Shown piece after piece: positions 11,424-24,964 of a stretch of DNA of 64,000 bases. The first letter of the stretch is position 1, and each line of letters opens with the position of its first letter. The DNA comes from Epinephelus fuscoguttatus (Eukaryota > Chordata > Actinopteri > Perciformes > Serranidae): contig NC_064766.1 in NCBI RefSeq assembly GCF_011397635.1, positions 42,831,600-42,895,599 on the forward strand, in the 5' to 3' direction. The notes beneath the pieces are model-generated. The model did no database searches. It saw nothing but the letters and a program-made list of their open reading frames with translations, and was not told where the DNA came from. Position numbers and translations under genes: made by a program.

Positions 11424-11628
11424 TCTGGCAACAATACAATCGTAGGCAACTGGACTTTGATTTTGTCTAGAAGACGTTTCGCCTCTTATCCAAGCGGCTT
11501 CATCAGTTCTCAACGCATCGGTCTGACTAGTCCTCTAGTCAGACCGATGCGTTGAAGCCGGATAAGAGGCGAAACGTCTTCTAGACAAAATCAAAGTCCA
11601 GTTGCCTACGATTGTATTGTTGCCAGAA
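11424..11628. repeat. Long inverted repeat (foldback) inside the L1 copy
   Basis: The left arm starts 'ttctggcaacaatacaatcg' and the right arm ends 'cgattgtattgttgccagaa' (positions 11424-11530 and 11535-11628). The arms are near perfect except for about 12 extra bases in the left arm near 11505. The centre is 'gactagtcctctagtc'. Arms contain 'aagacgtttcgcctcttatc', which I recall as a common fish repeat word. Confidence 0.9.
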
Positions 11629-12079
11629 TGGAATTGACCTGGATAAATGAGAATATCCACAGACTAATCAAGCTACTGCCTAGTGGGAAGACCCCAGGGG
11701 GAGATGGAATACCCAGTGAATTCTACAAAAAGTTTGCAGAGGAGCTTAGCCCTTAGCTCTTAAAGACATCTAATGTTGCTATCGATACAGGGCAACTCCC
11801 GCCCTCAATGACAGAATCAATAATCACTTTAACATCGAAAAAGGGTAAAGACCCTTTAGAAATGTGGGAGTTACCGGCCCATTAGCCTGCTGTGCTGTGA
11901 TGGCAAGCTGTTTACAAAGCTTTTTGCTATGAGAGTAAATGATGTAATTGCGACAATTATACATCCAGATCAGGTGGGGTTCGTGAAGGGCAGGGCCTCC
12001 TCTGACAGTCTCAGACGCCTCTTGCATTTAATTTGGAAGTCTAAAGACATGGACACCCCAGTAGCTGCAGACAAAGCAT

Positions 12080-12739
12080 TTGATCGCGTTAGCTGGAGTT
12101 ATCTTAATTTTAAAAGAATTTGGATTTGGACCTGGGTTTCAAGATATTATAAAACTTACATACAGTCAACCTAAATCTACAGTAACAGTCAATGGCCTGA
12201 GGTCGTCTGCTTTTTCAGCAGGACGTGGGACAAAACAGGGGGACCCCCTATCACGCCTCCTGTTTATTATCGCACTAGAGCCTCTTGCAGTGGCCATAAG
12301 ACTAAACAAATCAGTTAGAGGTATCACAGTGGGCAGTCGGGAAAACAAAATGTTAATATTTGCGGACGATATCTTGGTCCTGATGTCAGACCCACAGAGG
12401 TCTGGACCACCAGTGCTTGATCTGGTTGACTCTTTTTCGGAAATATCTGGATATACGATAAACTGGACCAAATCTGAGGTGATGCCGCTGTCCACATATT
12501 GCTACAGAAGTAATTTTCAAAATTGTAAATTTCAGTGGGTACCAAAAAATCTTAAATATTTGGGAATTCTTCTGAACCCAGGTCTGGAGAATATGATTTC
12601 CAATAATTTCGACCCAGCACTGAGTAAGATAAAACTCTCCACAACAAGGGTCCAAAGTCTTTTCAGAGCCAGAGACACTTTTCTTACGGGCCGACAAACC
12701 ACTGTCTCTCTGATGTGTTCAGTGTCTCTGATGTTATAA
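12080..12739 (+). pseudogene. L1/Tx1 ORF2 reverse transcriptase core
   Basis: Contains RGTKQGDPLSRLLFIIALEP (RT motif B region) and FADDILVLM (the catalytic Y/F-ADD box), then the thumb block KYLGILLNPGL. The palm's first aspartate block lies in the preceding frame (ADKAFDRVSW at about 12070). The C-terminus ends in unrelated sequence at 12739. Confidence 0.8.
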
Positions 12740-12799
12740 AGAAAAGAATCAAAGGACAATGCATAAAATGTGCTGTGATGATAATGTAAATCCAGGATG

Positions 12800-13140
12800 T
12801 GTCATATGTGATATATGTGGGTGGAACAGATTGTTAGATAAATGACAGAGTGTGAGGTCAAACAGTATCTTTCATACAGACACTCCTCCAGGGAGACATC
12901 CAAACAGGCTCTAATCACCTTCTCCTTACACAACAGCCTCTGAATACACTGGGCCTCAACCTCCACCACTTCATTCACTAAAGGACACGCCATGTTTCTA
13001 CTTCCTGCTACACGCTCAGCCTCAGGCTGACATGAAGCAAACCTGTGACTCAGCAGGTTAGCTTCATGGAGTGTGTTGCCATAGTAACTGACTCAGGGTT
13101 ACACTGATCCTGCTCTCTGATAGGGCCTGATCCTCTGACA
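12800..13140 (-). mobile_element. PIF/Harbinger-like element fragment
   Basis: A minus-strand frame at 12802-12993 begins MACPLVNEVVEVEA and has LYERYCLTSHSVIYL, resembling the N-terminus of fish Harbinger (HARBI1-like) transposases. The adjoining sequence to about 13140 ('gccatagtaactgactcagg') resembles the end region of the element at 26.3-27.8 kb. The DDE catalytic part is missing. Confidence 0.6.
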
Positions 13141-13750
13141 TCATCTATTTAAACTGCTTTCATTATTTAACATGTTAAAAAACACACACTGTACAACACA
13201 CCTGCCTCACGTACCTGCAGTCACATGATTGCACTCAGCCAATCACATTAACACTGATCATAGTTTCCTCTCTTCTCTTTCAAAATAAAGCTCATGTTAA
13301 TATGACATCATGATGGTGGAAGGATGAGTTTATGACATGATGTTCTGGGGATAAATAAAAAATAAATAAATTGTTGTTTGTGTCTGTGTGGTTCTGTCTC
13401 TAAATGTTTTGCAGTGATGATGTCAGCGTCGGCAAGAGGAGGAGGAGGCAGAGTCTGAGACCACACTTCCTGGATGTTTCAGGAAATGATGATGGAGACA
13501 CATAGAACCAGAAATGATATGAAAGGCTGGTGATTGTTTACATATTATGATCATGCGTGTTATTAACATGACATCATCATTTCATGTTTAAAGACCAGGC
13601 TCATCGTCCAAAAACGGGATGTCTGTACACACACACATTTCAAAATAAAAGCACAGTTTAACATCCAGAACTTAATGGAAGATGTTGGTGGTGTGTAATC
13701 ACCAGATCAATACAATCATGTAATCATCAGTGTTTCCTGTGAGAACACAA
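13141..13750. other. Intergenic DNA 3' of dnajc1, nothing recognised
   Basis: No open frame of interest and no clear transposon on either strand. It is flanked by the dnajc1 3' UTR on one side and Harbinger debris on the other. Confidence 0.45.
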
Positions 13751-13776
13751 ACAGACCACAGCAGGTAATAAATACT

Positions 13777-13782
13777 TTTATT
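13777..13782 (-). terminator. dnajc1: Likely dnajc1 polyadenylation signal
   Basis: AATAAA on the minus strand, 329 bases beyond the stop codon at 14111. It would give a 3' UTR of about 350 bases. Other AATAAA-like words exist nearby, so the exact site is unproven. Confidence 0.45.
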
Positions 13783-14110
13783 GATCGGTTGAATGGAGGT
13801 TGATTGACAGCATGCTGAACGGAGCTAAGGCACATGAAGCTGTGAGGTCAGAGGTCATCAGGTGGGCTCAAACTCGTTTTCTGCTTCCTTTGACACCTCA
13901 GTTATAAAAACACACCTGAACAGGTGAGACGCTGCATCACATATATAAAAACAAAACTAACTATGATATAGTCCAATCAGGACACAGCTCACCTGGACAG
14001 AAAAATAAAACACTGCTGACAGTTTACCTGACAGGTCACCTGATTGTTCACCTGTCAGGAGGTCAGAGGTCACAGCAGGAGGAGGCGGAGTCACAGATCA
14101 AAATCTTCAA

Positions 14111-14179
14111 TCAGCTTTTAGCCTGTTTCTTCTTCTGAACGAGTTCCGCCAACATCTTATAACGAATCATACACTCCTC
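14111..14179 (-). CDS. dnajc1: dnajc1 exon 12 (C-terminus and stop)
   Basis: 22 codons ([15 protein letters not shown], then KKKQAKS) plus TGA. It completes the last SANT2 helix and the conserved basic tail. The acceptor CTTCAG is preceded by a (TG)n tract from a CA microsatellite at 14191-14220. Confidence 0.96.
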   Translation of the reverse strand, partial: EECMIRYKMLAELVQKKKQAKS

Positions 14180-14188
14180 CTGAAGAAA

Positions 14189-14224
<36 letters not shown>

Positions 14225-17200
14225 GATTGATAATCAATAATCATTCAACCACCAATCAGATATTTAGTCTGTGACTGTGGTCAGGCTCAGATCAGTGGGG
14301 TAAATGTGACCAGGGGCCTCATTTATAAATGTGGCCCCTGGTCACACACATTTTGTATGTGAGGGGCCACATCACATTTATAAATGTGACCAGGGGCCAC
14401 ATTTATAAATGTGACCAGGGGCCACATTTATAAATGTGGCGTATGCAAAAATGTACGCTCTGACCCAGAGAATGTGAAACTGTGCCCCCCTGTGGCGAAA
14501 AGGAAGAAGTGTTGTGAATTTGATAACATGATGTAAAATTAAGACTGATATGACCGCTCACATTTTACATATGAAGAGAGCGCTGGCAAACATGGATAAA
14601 CATGAATAAAGAACAAAGCTGTCATTGACTGACAGTAAGAAAACATGAGTTAGGAGACTAAATACAACAGATCTCTTTATTCTAAAAGAACTACTCAGGT
14701 ATATTCTTCAGTCATTACATAATCTGATGAACATTAGTCTGTGAAACAATGATATGAACAGTTGGACAAATCGATTGTACGCTGCTGCCATTTGAGACGC
14801 CGTAGTCGGGCAGATACGAGTGCAGAGTGTCACTGTTATCCTGTATGAGCCAATATATTGTGTTTTATAATGTGTTTGTTTCATGGCTTTAATTCTTTTT
14901 ATCGCTGTGTGTTACACGTGTTGTACGTTGTAAAGTGCTGAGTCACTGTTAGAAAAAGAGCAAACGAATAACGTGTATAATCATCATTATACACATGTGA
15001 CCTGTCTCTGTCCTCACCTTGGTCTTCCCAGGGACCACCTTGGCGATGCGGTCCCAGCGCTCTACCGTTCCTCTGGGGAACTGTTGCAGAGCGAGTTCCA
15101 GCAGTTTCTGCTGGTTCTGAGTCCAGATGGTGGGGTCCGCCTTCTCCCTGTTCTCCTGAGGCTCCGCCTCCTCTTCATCCGCTGCTGCTGTCATCGGGTC
15201 AAAATCTCTCTGCCGACGACCCCTGACCTTCACTTCCATCTCGTCTGCTGCTGCTGCTGACTTCCTGTTCCTCCTCCTGACCACTGGAGCTGCTTCCTCC
15301 TCCTCCTCCTGCTGCTCCTCCTCACAGGCTCCGCCCCCTCTCTGAGTCATCGCCTTGTCAGCAACAGGAAGTGACCTTGCAGGAGGAGGGCCCTTCAGGT
15401 CTGACAGCTTCACCAGACCTGAAACACAGAGGCCAAGGTTACCTAGACATAATAATAATGATAATAACAATAATAATAATAAAAAAACAACAACAATAAT
15501 AATAATAATAATAATAATGATAATACATTTTATTTAAAAGCGCCTTTCTTGACACCCAAGAACACTTTACAATTAAAGACAATAAAACATCAACAGTGTT
15601 CAATCAAGATAACAACATAACAGCAGAAAATAAAAGTACAAAACACTGAGTTAACAATTAAAAAACAGGGAAGGCTACTTTGAAAGGTGCGTTTTCACTT
15701 GACATTTAAAAGAAACCAGGAAAGTGCACTGGTGCCGGACAAAGGGCAGAGCATTCCAGAGATGGGGCCAGCAACACTGAACGCCCTGCCACCCATAGTG
15801 CGGAGACTGGAGGAATGGCGAGAAGATGTATCTGAGGACATGACAGTAGAACCTCAGGAGAACCTGATACTGACAGCAGAACCTCAGTAGAACATGATAC
15901 TGACAGTAGAACCTCAGGAGAACCTGATACTGACAGCAGAACCTCAGTAGAACATGATACTGACAGTAGAGCCTCAGTAGAACATGATACTGACAGTAGA
16001 GCCTCAGTAGAACCTGATACTGACAGTAGAGCCTCAGTAGAACATGATACTGACAATAGAGCTTCAGTAGAACATGATACTGACAGTAGAGCCTCAGTAC
16101 AATCTGATACTGACAGTAGAAGCTCAGGAGATCATGATACTGACAGCAGAACCTCAGTAGAACCTGATACTGACAGTAGAGCCTCAGTAAAACATGATAC
16201 TGACAGTGGAGCCTCAGTAGGTCATGACACTGGCAGCAGAACCTCAGTAGAACATGATACTGACAGCAGAGCCTCAGTAGAACCTGATACTGACAGTAGA
16301 GCCTCAGTAGAACATGATACTGACGGCAGAGCCTCAGGAAAACATGACACTGACAGCAGAGTCTCAGTAGGTCATGATACTGACAGTAGAACCTCAGTGG
16401 AACCTGATACTGACAGCAGAGCCTCAGTAGAACCTGATACTGACAGTAGAGCCTCAGTAGAACCTGATACTGACAGTAGAGCTCTAATAGGTCATGATAC
16501 TGACAGCAGAACCTCAGCAGAACATGATACTGACAGCAGAACCTCAGCAGAACCTGATACTGACAGCAGAACCTCAGCAGAACATGATACTGACAGTAGA
16601 GCTCTAATAGGTCATGATACTGACAATAGAGCTTCAGTAGGTCATGATACTGATAGGAGAGCCTCAGTAGAACCTGATACTGACAGCAGAACCTCAGGAG
16701 AAACTGATACTTACAGTAGAGCCTCAGTAGAACCTGATACTGACAGTAGAAGCTCAGTAGGTCATGATACTGACAGCAGAACATCAATAGAACCTGATAC
16801 TGACAGCAGAACCTCAGCAGAACATGATACTGACAGCCGAACCTCAGGAGAACCTGATACTGACAGCAGAACCTCAGCAGAACATGATACTGACAGCAGA
16901 ACCTCAGTAGAACATGATACTGACAGCAGAACCTCAGCAGAACAGGATACTGACAGCAGAACCTCAGGAGAACCTGATACTGACAGCAGAACCTCAGTAG
17001 AACATGATACTGACAGCAGAACCTCAGGAGAATCTGATACTGACAGAAGAACCTCAGGACAACATGATACTGACAGCAGAACCTCAGCAGAACATGATAC
17101 TGACAGCAGAAATTCAGTAGAACATGATACTGACAGCAGAGCCTCAGTACAACATGACACTGACAGCAGAACCTCAGTCGAACCTGATACTGACAGCAGA

Positions 17201-18344
17201 GCCTCAGTAGAACCTGATACTGACAGTAGAGCCTCAGTAGAACCTGATACTGACAGCAGAGCCTCAGTAGAACCTGATACTGACAGTAGAGCCTCAGTAG
17301 AACCTGATACTGACAGTAGAAAATCAGTAAGTCATGATACTGACAGCAGAACCTCAGTACAATCTGATACTGACAGTAGAGCCTCAGAAGGTCATGATAC
17401 TGACAGCAGAGCCTCAGAAGTTCATGATACTGACAGTGGAGCCTCAGTAGAACCTGATACTGACAGTAGAACCTCAGTAGAACCTGATACTGACAGTAGA
17501 GCCTCAGAAGGTCACGATACTGACAGTGGAGCCTCAGTAGAACCTGATACTGACAGTAGAAGCTCAGTAGGTCATGATACTGACAGTGGAGCCTCAGTAG
17601 AACCTGATACTGACAGTAGAAGCTCAGTAGAACCTGATACTGACAGTAGAGCCTCAGTAAAACATGATACTGACAATAGAAGCTCAGTAGATCATGATAC
17701 TGACAGCAGAGCCTCAGTAAAACATGATACTGACAGTGGAGCCTCAGTAGGTCATGATACTGTCAGCAGAACATCAGTAGAACCTGATACTGACAGTAGA
17801 ACCTCAGGAGAAACTGATACTGACAGTAGAGCTCTAATAGGTCATGATACTGACAGTAGAAGCTCAGTAGAACCTGATACTGTCAGCAGAACATCAGTAG
17901 AACCTGATACTGGCAGTAGAACCTCAGGAGAAACTGATACTGACAGTAGAGCTCTAATAGGTCATGATACTGACAGCAGAACCTCAGCAGAACATGATAC
18001 TGACAGCAGAACCTCAGTAGAACATGATACTGACAGGAGAGCTTCAGTAGGTCATGATACTGACAATAGAGCTTCAGTAGGTCATGATACTGACAGGAGA
18101 GCTTCAGTAGGTCATGATACTGACAGCAGAGCCTCAGTAGAACATGATACTGACATTAGAACTCAGCAGAACCTAGGGCAGCTCGAAAAAAATGGAAAAA
18201 ATCATAATCACGATTATGCTGAGCACGTGATGATTTCTTTACACAACGGCATGTCATTTCTGTCTCCATAGTCGCGTGTTACAATCCTCCTCTGCTCTCT
18301 GTACTGTGCGTGCGCACACACACACACACACACACACGTACGTA

Positions 18345-18383
<39 letters not shown>

Positions 18384-18388
18384 ACGTA

Positions 18389-18441
<53 letters not shown>

Positions 18442-20588
18442 CTCTCGCTCTCCCTCTGTCATTTTCCGCCCGCTGTTTTTGAAATCTTGGGCGATCACCT
18501 GCCCCTCACATTATTTGATTTCACCTACTTGACTGGCTCGTGGACTGAATAGAGGAGAGGAGGGGAGGGGGCAGTATTGCGCATGCGTGACTTCTGGGTG
18601 AGTTTGATTTGCAACACAAGACAATGAAAGTAAACTGACAAGCAGCGCATAATCGTTTTATGTCGATTATTTTGTTTTCATAATCGTTCAAAGCTCAAAT
18701 CGTAATCTAGATTAAAATTCGATTAATTGAGCAGCCCTAGTAGAACGTACCTGATGTGTGGCTCACGTTGTCTTTCACTTGTTTGACTTTGGTCGTCACC
18801 TGTTGAAGGAAACAGCTTCAGTCAGTTCTCATGGTTAAAGCAACCGTTCATCATTTCATTCGTGTTCTCTGTCTGTCAGGTGTTTTGTTCTGTTTGTCCA
18901 GAAAGACGATGAAATGTTTGGCTGAGTGGAACATGTCGGCTAACCGCCTTACATAGAAACACTAACCTGTTCTAAAAAAATACTGTAGGGTGCAAAAATT
19001 ACAGTTACTTCAAAATCCAGGCAGAACGCAGAACATGTAGTACCTGTGTTCTGCCTGGGGTTTCTGAAGATTTATGGTTCGACACGTGGACTGGTGGAGA
19101 CCTGGATTAAGCTGCCGAGCTTTTGATTAGTGGACAACCTGCTCTACTAGTCGCAGACCGCCTGTGTGATTTTCTCCATGATAATTTATTTGAGGAATTT
19201 CAGTCAGGATTTAGAGTGCATCATAGCACTGAGACAGCTCTAGTTAAAATTACAAATGACCTTCTGATTGCTTCAGACAAAGGACTCGTCTCTGTACTTG
19301 TTTTATTAGATCTTAGTGCGGCATTTGACACAATTGACCATCAAATTCTACTGCAGAGACTGGATCACTTAATTGGCCTTAAAGGTTCTGTACTGAGCTG
19401 GTTTAAATCTTATTTATCTGATCGTTTTCAAACAACTCAGAGACTCTTTATCTGATGACATAGTTTCTCTAGATGGCATTGCTCTGGCCTCTAGCACTAC
19501 CGTAAGAAACCTCGGAGTAATATTTGATCAAGATTTGTCTTTTAATTCTCATTTAAAACAAACCTCACGGACTGCATTTTTTCATCTGCATAATATTGTG
19601 AAAATTAGGCCTATCCTGACCCGAAAAGATGCAGAAAAATTGGTCCACGCTTTTGTTACCTCAAGGCTGGATTACTGTAACTCTCTGTTATCAGGTAGCT
19701 CTAGTAAGTCCTTAAAAACTCTCCAGCTAATTCAGAATGCAGCAGCACGTGTACTAACAGGAACTAAGAAACGCGATCATATTTCTCCTGTTTTAGCTTC
19801 TCTGCACTGGCTCCCTGTAAAATCCAGAATTGAATTTAAAATCCTACTGTTAACTTATAAAGCTCTAAATGGTCAAGCTCCGTCATATCTTAGAGAGCTC
19901 ATAGTGCCATATTATCCCACCAGAACACTGCGCTCTGAGAACGCAGGGTTACTCGTGGTCCCTAAAGTCTCCAAAGTAGATCAGGAGCCAGAGCCTTCAG
20001 CTATCAGGCTCCTCTCCTGTGGAATCATCTTCCTGTTACGGTCCGGGAGGCAGACACCGTCTCCACATTTAAGACTAGACTTAAGACTTTCCTCTTTGAT
20101 AAAGCTTATAGTTAGGGCTGGCTCAGGCTTGCCCTGTACCAGCCCCTAGTTAGGCTGACTTAGGCCTAGTCTGCCGGAGGACCCCCCTATAATACACCGG
20201 GCACCTTCTCTCTCTCTCTCTCTCTCTCTCTGGTATTCTATTACTGCATCTTGCTAACTCGGCCATTCTGGATGTCACTAACTCGGCTTCTTCTCCGGAG
20301 CCTTTGTGCTCCACTGTCTCTCAGATTAACTCATATCACAGCGGTGCCTGGACAGCGTGACGTGTGTGGTTGTGCTGCTGCCGTGGTCCTGCCAGATGCC
20401 TCCTGCTGCTGCTGCCATCATTAGTCATTAGTCATACTTCTACTGTTATTATACACATATGACTATTGTCACACATGTATACTGCCAGGTATTAATACAT
20501 ACTTTCAACATATTGTACCACAGTAGCCAGAACTATAACTATAATATTATTACTTTCAATAATGTTGTTGTAAGCTACTGTCATTACC

Positions 20589-20623
<35 letters not shown>

Positions 20624-23600
20624 CATTGTGTCATGTGGATTACTGTTAATTTATCATGTTGATCTGTTCTGTACGACATCTATTGCACGTCTGTCCATCC
20701 TGGAAGAGGGATCCCTCCTCAGTTGCTCTTCCTGAGGTTTCTACCGTTTTTTCCCCATTAAAGGGTTTTTTGGGGAGTTTTTCCTGATCAGCTGTGAGGG
20801 TCATAAGGACAGAGGGATGTCGTATGCTGTAAAGCCCTGTGAGGCAAATTGTGATTTGTGATATTGGCCTTTATAAATAAAACTGAGTGACTGATACTTC
20901 CTGAATTCTACCTCCAGGACCCTACCCCCTGAACCCCTAAATTCCACCAGATGCATGTTGGTTGCGTCTGCACTCCAGAACGAAAGCGGAGCCGATACGT
21001 TTCAATTCTAGTCAATGTATGCGATTCCACCAGCTGCGGCTGTGCTGCGTTCTGACTCCGTCACAGCTCCTGAGCCCTCCGCAACGGACACGCAGGACTT
21101 CTATTTTTGCCGGACGCCGGAGCACAACGCAGCAATTCAGCACAGAGCAGATCGTGCGGGGCAGTAAGTCATGCAAAGAAACAAAATAAAACATCCAGTT
21201 AATTTTCAAAATAAAATACAGTGTTCACAGCGGATCATATTTCCTGCACTACACCTTGAAATTGTCATAATGGGCGGAGACAGGTCTGAAGTCAACAGGT
21301 CAGAGGTTTTCAGGCATCATTTCACCACATTGACACCATGGACGAGGAGATGTTAATCATGGAGGTGCACCGAGATGTCTTCCTACTACTCCTCTGGTTT
21401 TGTGGTTCTGTTTATAGAAACTACATCTTGTTGACGGACAGCGGAGCATGCAGCAGATAACCAGTGCAGCCGTTCCGCAACGGACACGCATCCAGTGGAA
21501 TTCCGGCGTTAGAACATCTGGTTCTGACCCTCTCTACAAACTAAACTTGTCTGACACCAATATAAACAGACTTACATCTGTCACTGATCTTCCCAGTTCA
21601 TGAGCGATCTTCTCCCAGCGACCCGGAGTTCCTCCAGGAAATTTAACCATTAATCTGCTGAGGAGGCTGAGCTCGTCCTCCGTCCAGTCTGCAGCCTGAG
21701 GACACAAACACAGAGACGGTGACATCATCCAGGTGTCACACACACACACACACACCTATAGTTAAGACATTAAAAGTTTGTTCTCCATCAGATGTTGTGT
21801 CTTTAATCTTAGTGAGGTACAAACTGATCAGAGTAATAACTGATCAATGACATGACACCTTCTTCTTTGCAGCTCTGCGGTCCTGCAGCCAGTCGTCCAT
21901 TTGATTTTCGATCTCCTCGATGGACGTGGTCTGATCGTAACTCTGACAGGTCAGGTTCTCTGATGACAGCTTGTAAACAGGAAACTCCACCTTTGGCTTC
22001 TTGGCCTTCGGCCTCTTCTCTCCTGAACACACAGTGGACAGGAAGTTAAAACAAACACCATTGGGTGCTGTTCTTCAGCTGCCTGGAAGCTACTCATTTA
22101 AAAATAAAAAAAATACTAAGGTTTACTGGTCACAACTTCCTGTTCAGCTTCAGCTTCTTCCCTCTGCTGCTGCTTCATCTGCTGGTAGTCTTCATAGTAC
22201 TGCTTCACCTCCTGAAACACACAGAGACCACAGCTGAGACCAGAGACCAGAGCTTAAAACAGGAATGATAACAAAAACCACAACTGAGCTGCTTCACCTT
22301 CTACCTGGACAAGAAGATGGACAGACAGGAAGACAGACGGACAGGTCGTATACCTGGACAGTCGGTGGCAAGTTTTTGATGGACATGTAAAAAGGCGGAC
22401 AGGTAGAGAGACGGAGAGGTAGCTTACCTGGATGGTCTGCGGCAGGGTCTTGATGGACAAGTGAAGAGACGAACAGGTAGCTTACCTGGACGGACCTGGA
22501 TGGTCTCTGGCAAGTTCTTGATTGACAGGTAAAGAGACGGACAGGTAGACAGACAGACAGGTAGAGAGACAGACAAGTAAAGAGACGGACAGGTAGACAG
22601 ACAGACAGGTAGAGAGACAGACAGGTAAAGAGACGAACATGTAAAGAGACGGACAGGTAGCGTACCTGGACGGTCTGCAGCAGGTTCTTGAAGGACAGGT
22701 AAATAGACAGACAGGTAAAGAGACAGACAGGTAGCATACCTGGATGGACCTGGACGGACTGTGGCAAGTTCTTGATTAACAGGAAAGGAGACGGACAGGT
22801 AGAGAGACAGACAGGTAGCGTACCTGGATGGCCTGCGACAGGCTCTTGATGGACAGGTAAAGAGACGGACGGGTGGAGGGATGGACAGGTAGCGTACCTG
22901 GACACACCTGGACAGACCTGGACGGTCTATGGCAAGTTCTTGATTGACAGGTACGGAGATGGACAGGTAGAGAGACAGACAGGTAGCATATTAGGGCTGT
23001 CAGAACGAACTTCGCTATTTGAAAACAATTCGAATTATTGTAAAAATAAGAAAACTAAGGTTCGAGTATTTGACCTCCGGTACGACTCAAATAGGCCTGA
23101 GATGATCAGCGATCAAATTGTATATTGGCGATTGGAGGGTTGCCAGGCGATTTGCTGGATATCAAGGCGACTGTGAAAAAAAAACAAAAAACGGCGCTCT
23201 ACCGTGCATTAAGAGATGTTTTTTGCGGACATACATGACTGTCAGAGAAGCCCCGTTTACAAACAGACCTACAATCCATCTCCTCTCTCTCTCTCTTCTC
23301 AGCGGAGGGTGACCTGTCAGCCCTGCACTGACAGTGACAGGGTGCATCTCTTTGATCTGAAGTGACACAGAGCGTTTGCTCATGCTTCGGGGTCGTTCAA
23401 TAGAGTAACTGCAAATAAATATTGTTTTAATGTGTAACTACTGAAATGTTCACAAGGGCTTTCATAAATTCCTACAATGTTGCAGCACTGCCGCCTTTGC
23501 AGGTTAAAAGTTAATGACAGCGACTTGAAGTGAGGAGGAGCAACACATCTCCGGCTATGCAGCTGTGTCGGTACAGACACACTCAAAAATGAGCATCTCC

Positions 23601-24903
23601 GGAGACGCTCACTTTTGCATGTGATGCAAAATATTAAAATAACGTCATTATAACACAAAAAATATAAAAATGCGGTGGTAGTGTTAGGCTATAGCCTATA
23701 AAAAAATTTGAATAGTATTCAAATTTTTAACATAAAAGACATTAAAAATTCGAATCTGATTTTGGGGGAAGATTGACAGCCCTATAGCATACCTGGACGT
23801 TCTATGACAGGTTCTGAATGGACAGGTAAAGGGCCGAACAGGTAAAGAGACAGACAGGTAGCATACCTGGACAGTCTGCGGCAGGTTCTTGATGGACAGG
23901 TAAAGAGACGGATAGGTAGCAAGACAGACAGGTAGCATACCTGGACAGTCTGTGGCAAGTTCTTGATGGACAGGTAGAGAGACAGACAGGTAGAGAGACG
24001 GACAGATAGCGTACCTGGACGGTTTGCAGCAGGTTCTTGATGGACAGGTAAAGAGACGGATAGGTAGCAAGACAGACAGGTAGCATACCTGGACAGTCTG
24101 TGGCAAGTTCTTGATGGACAGGTAGAGAGACAGACAGGTAGAGAGACAGACAGATAGCGTACCTGGACGGTTTGCAGCAGGTTCTTGATGGACAGGTAAA
24201 GAGACGGATAGGTAGTGAGAGAGACAGGTAGCATACCTGGACAGTCTGTGGCAAGTTTTTGATGGACAGGTAGAAAGACGGACAGGTAGCGTACCTGGAC
24301 GGTCTGCAGCAGGTTCTTCATGGAGAGATAAAGAGACGGATAGGTAGCGAGAGAGACAGGTAGTGTACCTGGACAGTTTGCGGCAGGTTCTTGATGGACA
24401 GGTAAAGCCAGATGCTCAGCTTCAGAGGGAGGATGTCCTGCCAGTGCGGCCGGTCATCAGCTCTGAAACAACAAACACATAAACAACAACAAAGACAAAT
24501 AAACCAACAAACAGGAAGTGCAGTGATGTCACAGGTGTACCTGTCGGTGCGGTCCTGGCCGATACACCTGAGCTCCTCTGCAGGTCTGGAGCTCAGCTTC
24601 TTCTTCTTCTCTCTCTTCTTCTTACTCAGCAGCTCATCCTGGAGACAGGGGGAGGAGTCATCATCACATCACATGACCAGGCCTGCTGGGATTGGCTGAA
24701 TGAGTGCCTGCTGTGTTCTGATTGGCTGTCTCACCAGCTGTTTCTCCAGGTAGATGGACCAGATGACAGCGTAGTGTCCCACAGTGAGGATGAGGAAGAG
24801 GAGGAAGGCTAGCTCAGCATTACTCATCTTCCTCACTCGTCTGTAGTAGAAGACCGGCTGCCGCCAATCAGGAAGTCCATTCACCAGGATGTCATCATAG
24901 CTG

Positions 24904-24964
<61 letters not shown>

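Larger units (their letters stand above)
8375..12745 (+). mobile_element. L1/Tx1-type LINE, decayed, nearly full length
   Basis: Contains an ORF1-type coiled-coil RNA-binding protein, an intergenic spacer, an endonuclease and reverse transcriptase blocks in the normal order, all on the plus strand. Stops and frameshifts occur at 9051, 10773, 11157 and 12174 among others. A foldback sequence interrupts the RT region at 11424-11628. Its relation to the minus-strand L1 at 33.7-36.5 kb is at clade level only. Confidence 0.85.

Noticed and set aside
15846..18165. CRISPR-like array with 30-bp repeats
   Set aside because: Units are contiguous without unique spacers, and the DNA is vertebrate nuclear sequence without cas genes.
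16397..18271. 624-codon plus-strand open frame of a [14 protein letters not shown] repeat
   Set aside because: The 30-bp period keeps several frames open on both strands; it lies antisense in a dnajc1 intron, has no signal or splice context and ends in a MITE.
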